19,798 nt of DNA from positions 1 through 19,798 of the forward strand of contig CALFXJ010000032.1 of the NCBI GenBank assembly GCA_937958105.1. The letters are read 5' to 3'. Below the pieces are notes generated by a model. The model saw only the letters and a program-made list of their open reading frames with translations, was not told the origin of the DNA and did not search any database. The position numbers were made by a program, and so were the translations under genes. This stretch comes from an uncultured Cellvibrio sp. (GTDB taxonomy: Bacteria > Pseudomonadota > Gammaproteobacteria > Pseudomonadales > Cellvibrionaceae). Positions 15,171 through 19,798 of the stretch are shown here, in pieces. Positions within the stretch are counted from its first letter, which is position 1, and every line of letters starts with the position of its first letter.

Positions 15171-16367
15171 TTACTGATCCTCGGCGTAAGCCTCCAGCAC
15201 GTTATTCAAAAACCGCTGCCCCAGCGCTGTAGTACGGATAAAACCTTTTTCTACCTGCACCAGCCCCTGGTGCGTCAAAGCAGACCACTGCGGCTCCAGC
15301 ACATCCCACGGCAGACCTGCGCGCTCCTGCAGATAATTGGCGGGAACACCCTCTACCAGACGTAAAGCATTCATCAGAAACTCCAGTGGCAATGCAGCGG
15401 GCTGAAGCACTTCTCCACCGCCGAGGTAGGTGTTGTGGTGGCCATTAACCGACGAGGATTGAACTGATGATGCTATGCGATCAGCGCTCTGCAGATAATG
15501 CGCGGGCAGGCGCGTCTTCCACAGGCGAATGATGGCCTGCTGTTCAGGCAGACTGATCTTGCCGTGAGCGCCGGCACCTATTCCCAGGTAATCACCAAAC
15601 TGCCAGTAATTGATGTTATGCCGTGCGCGTCTGCCCGCCTGAGAATATGCCGAGACTTCATATTGCTGATAACCCGCATCCGCCAGACGTGCGACACCTT
15701 CATCCTGGATATCCGCCAGAATTTCTTCGTCGGGCAGGCGCGGCGGCTTTGAATAAAACACCGTGTTCTGTTCGATGGTGAGCTGGTACCAGGAAATATG
15801 TTCCGGGGACAAGGCAATGGCCTGCTGCAGATCAGCCTGCGCATCCGCTACCGACTGTTGCGGTAATCCGTGCATGAGGTCCAGATTAATGTTGTCGAAG
15901 CCAGCGGTACGCGCCATGTCTACCGCACGCAACGCCTCATGGCGGCCGTGAACCCGCCCCAGCAAGGTCAACTGCGTATCGTTGAAACTCTGGATACCGA
16001 TCGACAGACGATTCACACCCGCCTGACGGAAACCGCGAAACCGTTCCTGCTCAAAGGTACCGGGGTTAGCCTCCAGGGTAATTTCAATATCGTCTTCAAA
16101 TCCTACCAGCTGTTCTACATCCGCGAGTATCTGCGCGATGGCGGGTGCGGACAGAATACTCGGCGTGCCGCCGCCAAAAAAAATGCTGCTCAATCTGCGC
16201 CCCTGTGCAAGCGATAGATCCTGCTGAAGATCTGCACGCAGGGCCGCCACGTAGTTCGCCTCCGGCACAGCGTCGTTCGCCTGATGCGAATTGAAATCAC
16301 AATAGGGACATTTGCGGATGCACCAGGGAATGTGGATATACAAAGCCAGCGGAGGAAGTTGCAGCAT
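15171..16367 (-). CDS. hemW: Radical SAM heme chaperone HemW (coproporphyrinogen III oxidase-like)
   Basis: 398-residue radical SAM protein with the Fe-S motif CIRKCPYC (C16, C20, C23), the glycine-rich FFGGGTPSIL SAM site, EANPGTFE, and the C-terminal HemN_C region with PLEFLMNALRL. HemW members insert heme into respiratory proteins; older annotations call them oxygen-independent coproporphyrinogen oxidase, but they lack that activity. Slightly longer than E. coli HemW (378), with an additional Ser/His-rich stretch (ASSVQSSSVNGHHNTYLGGG) before the C-terminal domain. ATG 16367 gives the normal N-terminus, but its ribosome site is weak. It follows rdgB by 138 bp containing a 15-bp tandem repeat. 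Confidence 0.95.
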   Translation of the reverse strand: MLQLPPLALYIHIPWCIRKCPYCDFNSHQANDAVPEANYVAALRADLQQDLSLAQGRRLSSIFFGGGTPSILSAPAIAQILADVEQLVGFEDDIEITLEANPGTFEQERFRGFRQAGVNRLSIGIQSFNDTQLTLLGRVHGRHEALRAVDMARTAGFDNINLDLMHGLPQQSVADAQADLQQAIALSPEHISWYQLTIEQNTVFYSKPPRLPDEEILADIQDEGVARLADAGYQQYEVSAYSQAGRRARHNINYWQFGDYLGIGAGAHGKISLPEQQAIIRLWKTRLPAHYLQSADRIASSVQSSSVNGHHNTYLGGGEVLQPAALPLEFLMNALRLVEGVPANYLQERAGLPWDVLEPQWSALTHQGLVQVEKGFIRTTALGQRFLNNVLEAYAEDQ

Positions 16368-16395
16368 GATCAGATGGGGTCTGCCCTGTTACGCC

Positions 16396-16455
16396 AAGAA
16401 AAGTTACATCAAAAAAAGTTACAGCAAAAAAATTTACAGCAAGAAAAGTTACAGT
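16396..16455. repeat. Four tandem 15-bp AT-rich repeats upstream of hemW
   Basis: Units begin at 16396, 16411, 16426 and 16441. All follow AARAAAAGTTACAGC with one or two changes each (third unit ATTTACAGC, last ending AGT, first ending ATC); a partial GTTACGCC precedes and AAAAATTA follows. They fill the leader between rdgB and hemW. Confidence 0.85.
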
Positions 16456-16469
16456 AAAAATTAATACCA

Positions 16470-16492
16470 TCACTGACGTGAAGCTGCAGTGA
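16470..16492 (-). terminator. Weak hairpin after rdgB
   Basis: Arms TCACTG and CAGTGA around 11 nt, 14 bp beyond the rdgB stop. On the minus strand TTAATTTTTA follows after a short gap. It might partly terminate the DUF4426-rdgB message before hemW. Confidence 0.3.
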
Positions 16493-16505
16493 CGATCGCA
16501 AGGAT

Positions 16506-17102
16506 CTAACGCCTCTGTAACCGGGCGAGCAATTCAGCCATGGCCTTACCGCGATGACTGATACGGTTTTTTTCGGCCTTGTCCAGCTCAGCCGCCGTAC
16601 ATTGGTGTGTGGGAACAAAAAATAACGGATCGTAACCAAACCCGCCCGTGCCGCGCGGCTCAGTAAGGATGCTTCCCTCCCAGCTGCCATGACACAAGAC
16701 AGGCGTAGGGTCTTCAGCGTGCCGCATAAACGCCAGGACACAGTGATAACGGGCTGTGCGTTGCGCCGCTTCAACACCGCTCAGCTCCTGCACCAGCTTT
16801 GCATTATTCTCTGCGTCGGATGCATCCACACCGGCGTAGCGCGCGGAGTAAATACCGGGACGACCGTTCAATGCGTCGACTTCCAGTCCTGAGTCATCGG
16901 CGATGGCAGGCAGGCCGGTGTGGGCGCAGGCATGACGCGCTTTCAGTATCGCGTTTTCCACAAAGGTCAAACCGGTTTCGTCTGCATTGCTCAGGTTAAA
17001 CGCTGACTGCGGCAGCACCTCAAAGCCACAGCCGGCAAGTAGCTGCTGAAATTCGCGGAGTTTTCCCGCATTGCCGCTGGCGAGCACAATTTTCTGATTC
17101 AT
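16506..17102 (-). CDS. rdgB: dITP/XTP pyrophosphatase (RdgB/HAM1 family)
   Basis: 198-residue house-cleaning nucleotidase that hydrolyses dITP, ITP and XTP to the monophosphates. Family motifs in order: LASGNAGKLREF (substrate/metal loop), FVENAILKARHA, the DDSGLEVDALNGRPGIYSAR block, GGFGYDPLFFVP and NRISHRGKA. The frame is open to 17156, but ATG 17102 gives the standard MNQKIVLASGN start and has GAGGAG upstream; the extra residues would run back into the preceding gene. It starts 4 bp after the stop of the DUF4426 gene, so translation is probably coupled. Confidence 0.96.
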   Translation of the reverse strand: MNQKIVLASGNAGKLREFQQLLAGCGFEVLPQSAFNLSNADETGLTFVENAILKARHACAHTGLPAIADDSGLEVDALNGRPGIYSARYAGVDASDAENNAKLVQELSGVEAAQRTARYHCVLAFMRHAEDPTPVLCHGSWEGSILTEPRGTGGFGYDPLFFVPTHQCTAAELDKAEKNRISHRGKAMAELLARLQRR

Positions 17103-17106
17103 ACAG

Positions 17107-17571
17107 CTACTGCTCCTCGTGCAATGTGCGGGTGAAGCGCACGGTAAAGGGTGCACTCGCGGATTCCGCTTTAACCTGCACGATAAAGTTAATCACTTCT
17201 TCATTGGTGTGGCGAACCGGCGCGAGGTAATAGGTTGCATCACCTTCACTGACGGTCTGAAACTTCAGGGTCCGCTGTTGCTGGATCAGGTTCGTCGCTG
17301 TACCGCTGACCTCTGCCGGCAATCCGAGGCTGGTTTTACCGTCACTTGTCCTGGTCAGACTGATATTCACCAGCGACTGATTACTGGCCCGGGTTAAGCC
17401 ATAGATTTTCGCTACCTCGGGGCTGATAAAGGTGCTGTTAAAGACACTGAAGTGCACGGTGTACTCACCAAATGTCTGTGAGGTCTCCACCGGCTTGGGT
17501 TGGTTGATCTGGGCCTGGCTGGAAACTGCCGACAGGCACAACAGCAGGATAAACGCGCGAATACAGGACAT
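17107..17571 (-). CDS. DUF4426 exported protein
   Basis: 154-residue protein of unknown function with a Sec signal peptide (FILLLCLSAVSSQA, cleavage near residue 20), predicted periplasmic. The mature part contains GEYTVHFSVFNSTFISPEVAKIYGL and GLPAEVSGTATNL, patterns I associate with DUF4426, a beta-rich family that in pseudomonads commonly sits directly before rdgB. The frame could begin at 17580 or 17577, but AGGAG touches those ATGs; ATG 17571 has proper 9-nt spacing and is preferred. It heads the minus-strand unit with rdgB and probably hemW. Confidence 0.85.
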   Translation of the reverse strand: MSCIRAFILLLCLSAVSSQAQINQPKPVETSQTFGEYTVHFSVFNSTFISPEVAKIYGLTRASNQSLVNISLTRTSDGKTSLGLPAEVSGTATNLIQQQRTLKFQTVSEGDATYYLAPVRHTNEEVINFIVQVKAESASAPFTVRFTRTLHEEQ

Positions 17572-17586
17572 TGCCATCATCTCCTA

Positions 17587-17602
17587 CGGACAAAATTGTC
17601 CG
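17587..17602. promoter_or_regulatory. Palindrome CGGACAA-AA-TTGTCCG before the DUF4426 gene
   Basis: Perfect 7-bp arms with a 2-bp centre, directly next to the ribosome site of the DUF4426 gene and just downstream of a TAAAAT box on the minus strand. The position suits an operator or a translation-modulating hairpin. Confidence 0.4.
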
Positions 17603-17653
17603 CATTTTACAGGATCAGGCAGGAAAAGGCGGGAAAAACGAAGGGAAAGAATT

Positions 17654-17673
17654 ACCGGAGCCGAAGCTCCGGT
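17654..17673 (-). terminator. Hairpin terminator of the DUF4168 gene
   Basis: On the minus strand ACCGGAGC-TTCG-GCTCCGGT: eight-bp arms closed by a very stable UUCG tetraloop, 18 bp after the stop, followed by AATTCTTTCCC. The U-tract is imperfect. Confidence 0.65.
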
Positions 17674-17690
17674 AGCGTCAGCGTTACAGG

Positions 17691-18080
17691 TTATTCAGCC
17701 ATCTTCTGCTGGATACGGTTCCGCAGCTCCTGGTCCTGGCCCGCGCGGGTCGCGATCTGCTGATACTCCGGGATAGTCAGGCCGGAATCGGTCACAGCTT
17801 CCTGCATCTTGCTCTGGGCTTCCTGCTGCAGCTCGGTTGCTTTTTCAGGGACTTCGGTAGATTGCAGCTGCTCGCTGTAATCACGGTTGATCTTCTGCAC
17901 TTCCACGTAAGCTTCAACAAACTGCTCAACCTTTTCATCAGGAATCTGAGCCTGGGTAGCTGTGGTGGCGGCACCAGGTGCGGTGGTCTGGGGCGCGGTT
18001 TCAGCCAAAGCGAAGGGAGCTGCACACAGACCCGCCGAGATTGAAAGGATTGCCAATGGATGCTTGATCATCTTGAACAT
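17691..18080 (-). CDS. DUF4168 exported protein under sigma-54 control
   Basis: 129-residue protein with a signal peptide (HPLAILSISAGLCAAPFALA, cleavage near residue 26) and a low-complexity Thr/Ala linker, followed by a charged helical domain: IPDEKVEQFVEAYVEVQKIN, then QLQSTEVPEKATELQQEAQS, and GLTIPEYQQIATRAGQDQEL near the end. This is the DUF4168 pattern; function is unknown and location presumably periplasmic. ATG 18080 is preferred over 18095 because the upstream ATG overlaps the AGGAGAG ribosome site. A consensus sigma-54 promoter begins 44 bp upstream, and the gene lies next to a sigma-54 response regulator on the same strand, which suggests direct control. The downstream hairpin makes it monocistronic. 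Confidence 0.85.
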   Translation of the reverse strand: MFKMIKHPLAILSISAGLCAAPFALAETAPQTTAPGAATTATQAQIPDEKVEQFVEAYVEVQKINRDYSEQLQSTEVPEKATELQQEAQSKMQEAVTDSGLTIPEYQQIATRAGQDQELRNRIQQKMAE

Positions 18081-18123
18081 AGTTTCTCTCCTCATGTACT
18101 CATAGAAATGTCACAAGGAGTTT

Positions 18124-18139
18124 TGCAATGGGTATGCCA
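18124..18139 (-). promoter_or_regulatory. Sigma-54 (RpoN) promoter of the DUF4168 gene
   Basis: Minus strand TGGCATACCCATTGCA: the GG (-24) and GC (-12) are separated by exactly 10 bp, and 15 of 16 positions agree with TGGCACRNNNNTTGCW. The predicted start of transcription is near 18113, giving a ~33-nt leader before ATG 18080. Confidence 0.85.
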
Positions 18140-18248
18140 GTTCTTAGATCCTCTTAACGCTTTGATTTAACAGAGTTTTTCGCTGAGCCTGTCGCCGCCG
18201 GACTGTGCGCCCACGCCCATGCGCCAGATTGACACACATCCCGGCGGA

Positions 18249-19628
18249 TTACTCATCATCGCCTTCGAGCCAGCGATACAGGGTGCGACGCCCGATGCCG
18301 AGAATTTCCGCCGCACGCCGCTTGTTTCCGTCGACCTGCTGCAATACATAGCGAATATAGTCCTGCTCAATAGTCTCGAGGGGCACCAGCTGACCATCCG
18401 CCAAGGGCGGCTGCCAGCGGCTGTCCTGATCCAGCGCGGTGATAGTAATGGCCTGAACCCGCTCCGGCAGATGCTCGACATCGATCTGCCGTCCGGTACA
18501 GAAAGTCACAGCGCGCTCAATCATATTTGCCAGCTCCCGGACGTTGCCCGGAAATGGATAGGCCTTCAGCCGGGTCATGGCTTCCGCACTGATGCCTTCC
18601 ACGGGCTGTTCCCGCCGCAGATTCAGCTGGCGCAGATAATGAGTGATCAACCGTTCCACATCCCCGCCCCGCCGCCGCAACGGAGGCACCTCGACGGAAA
18701 AGGTCTCGAGGCGGTAGTAGAGATCTTCGCGGAAGCGGCCGGCGCTGATTTCCTCTGTGAGCTGGCGATTGGTGGCAGCGATGATGCGGACATCCAGCTC
18801 CTGCTCACGGTTACTGCCCACCGGACGCACCCGGCCATCCTGCAGGGTACGCAGCAGGCTCGACTGCATCTCCAGTGGCATCTCGCCGATCTCATCCAAC
18901 AGTACTGTGCCGCCGTCCGCAGCCGCAAATAAGCCCTGCCGCGCTTTATCGGCGCCGGTAAAGGCCCCGGCAGCGTGGCCAAACAGCTCACTCTCCAGCA
19001 GGCTGGCCGGAATCCCGCCACAGTTGATCGCCACGAAGGGCTTATCGCGCCGCGGGCTTTCATTGTGCAGCGCCCGCGCGACCAGCTCCTTACCGACGCC
19101 GCTTTCACCGGTAATCAGCACCGGACCTTCTGCGGGCGCAATCTGGCGCAACAACGCAAACAGCTGACGCATGGCACTGCTGCCACCGATCATGCCGTGG
19201 AATTCTCCTTCGTCCAGCAGCCGGCGGTAATAAGCGAGCTCTTCCTGCAGCTGCTGGCGTTGCAGGGTGCGCTCCACACACAGACGCAGGTGATCAAGAT
19301 CCAGGGGCTTGGTAAGGAAGTCGTCGGCGCCGCGTTTGAGGGCATCGACGGCCTGATCGATGGTGCCGAAGGCAGTGATTACAATAAACCCCGGTTTGAG
19401 CGGCAGCTGGGTTACGTTCTCGAGGAGCGTCAGACCGTTGCCATCCGGCAGCCGCAGGTCGCTGACAATCAGCTGGGGCAACTGGGTCTGCAGGAAGTCG
19501 CGCGCCTCCTGAATACCGCCACAGGCTGCACAGGAGTGCCCGGCATCCTGCAGCTCTTCCAGCAGCAACTGCCGCAGGTGCGGATCGTCTTCCACCAGGA
19601 GTATGTCGATGGGTCTGGATTTAGCCAT
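18249..19628 (-). CDS. Sigma-54-dependent response regulator (NtrC family)
   Basis: 459-residue three-domain activator. Receiver domain 1-~120 has acidic pocket E13/D14/D15, phospho-acceptor D57 in SDLRLPDGNG, T85 and K107. The AAA+ domain has Walker A GESGVGKE (174-181), the sigma-54 contact loop GAFTGA (221-226), Walker B TVLLDEIGEMP, RIIAATNR and FPGNVREL. The C-terminal Fis-type helix-turn-helix is NKRRAAEILGIGRRTLYRWL. All catalytic parts look intact, so it should hydrolyse ATP to remodel RpoN holoenzyme. ATG 19628 is the conserved receiver start (MAKSRPIDILLVEDD); the open frame to 19718 lies inside the kinase gene. It overlaps the kinase stop by 8 bp. The stimulus is not evident from the sequence. 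Confidence 0.95.
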   Translation of the reverse strand: MAKSRPIDILLVEDDPHLRQLLLEELQDAGHSCAACGGIQEARDFLQTQLPQLIVSDLRLPDGNGLTLLENVTQLPLKPGFIVITAFGTIDQAVDALKRGADDFLTKPLDLDHLRLCVERTLQRQQLQEELAYYRRLLDEGEFHGMIGGSSAMRQLFALLRQIAPAEGPVLITGESGVGKELVARALHNESPRRDKPFVAINCGGIPASLLESELFGHAAGAFTGADKARQGLFAAADGGTVLLDEIGEMPLEMQSSLLRTLQDGRVRPVGSNREQELDVRIIAATNRQLTEEISAGRFREDLYYRLETFSVEVPPLRRRGGDVERLITHYLRQLNLRREQPVEGISAEAMTRLKAYPFPGNVRELANMIERAVTFCTGRQIDVEHLPERVQAITITALDQDSRWQPPLADGQLVPLETIEQDYIRYVLQQVDGNKRRAAEILGIGRRTLYRWLEGDDE

Positions 19629-19798
19629 GGTCCGCCCCCCGCTCAAGGGGCAGGTGAAGGGCAAATCGCGCTCCACCCATTTCGCTCCGACCCACCTCGA
19701 TCCGACCGCCGTGTTCACTGACTACCGCATTGACCACCGCGAGGCCTAGCCCGATGCCGCCAATTCTGGTGGTGTAGAACGGCTCCAGCAGGCGGCGC
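19621..19798 (-). CDS. Sensor histidine kinase, C-terminal fragment
   Basis: The last 58 residues of a two-component kinase; the rest lies beyond the window. EPFYTTRIGGIGLGLAVVNA carries the F and G2 boxes of the HATPase_c ATP-binding domain, and EHGGRIEV...GGARFALHLPL is the usual C-terminal strand pair. It ends at TAA 19621-19623 within the first codons of the response regulator (ATGGCTAA overlap), so the two proteins are translationally coupled and form a cognate pair. Sensor domain and signal unknown. Confidence 0.9.
   Translation of the reverse strand, partial: RRLLEPFYTTRIGGIGLGLAVVNAVVSEHGGRIEVGRSEMGGARFALHLPLERGADHG

Noticed and set aside
18975..19721. Plus-strand 248-codon frame opposite the response regulator
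   Set aside because: Antisense of a strongly supported gene with intact motifs; a GC-skewed coding shadow.
1..19798. CRISPR arrays, insertion sequences, integrases or phage genes
   Set aside because: Looked for regularly spaced repeats, transposase motifs and terminal inverted repeats; only the 15-bp hemW repeats and the 32-bp AACCG motifs were found, and neither fits these classes.

Overview
The window looks like chromosome of a pectin-degrading gammaproteobacterium, most plausibly a Cellvibrio/Saccharophagus-type marine or soil polysaccharide degrader. Three things suggest this: the transhydrogenase is in the split pntAa-pntAb-pntB form; a TonB-dependent receptor sits beside a Tat-exported GH28 enzyme and a GH105 lipoprotein; and the housekeeping block DUF4426-rdgB-hemW has an arrangement familiar from pseudomonads. 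The genus call is inference from gene content only.

Layout. (1) Positions 1-2818, minus strand: the three transhydrogenase genes; pntB runs off the left edge. (2) 2819-3183: spacer with no convincing gene. (3) 3184-4704, minus: altronate dehydratase (uxaA) with a TTG start. (4) 4705-5449: a 745-bp AT-rich divergent regulatory region. It holds a hairpin plus T7 terminator pointing toward uxaA, several operator-like palindromes, phased A/T tracts, three AACCG motifs spaced exactly 32 bp apart, and a possible membrane-protein relic. (5) 5450-14350, plus: a pectin/oligogalacturonate utilisation cluster: Tat-exported GH28 enzyme, TonB-dependent receptor with a 32-codon upstream ORF, a two-domain DUF4861-GH105 lipoprotein, kduI and kduD, closed by a strong terminator. 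(6) 14555-15136, plus: small ExoD-family membrane protein. (7) 15171-17571, minus: hemW, rdgB and a DUF4426 exported protein, with a 15-bp tandem repeat in front of hemW. (8) 17691-18080, minus: exported DUF4168 protein behind an excellent sigma-54 promoter. (9) 18249-19798, minus: sigma-54-dependent response regulator and the C-terminus of its sensor kinase, overlapping by 8 bp.

How the genes work together (inference from families). The GH28 enzyme trims pectin chains; the receptor would import oligogalacturonides across the outer membrane; the GH105 domain would remove 4,5-unsaturated uronic acids from lyase products. KduI and KduD carry the unsaturated branch to 2-keto-3-deoxygluconate (KDG), and UxaA makes the same intermediate from altronate on the saturated branch. 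Pectate lyase, inner-membrane transporter, UxaC, UxaB, KDG kinase, KDPG aldolase and a dedicated regulator are not in the window.

The most distinctive observations are the sigma-54 promoter beside a sigma-54 two-component system, which predicts that the DUF4168 gene is its direct target, and the dense unexplained cis-regulatory architecture between uxaA and the GH28 gene.
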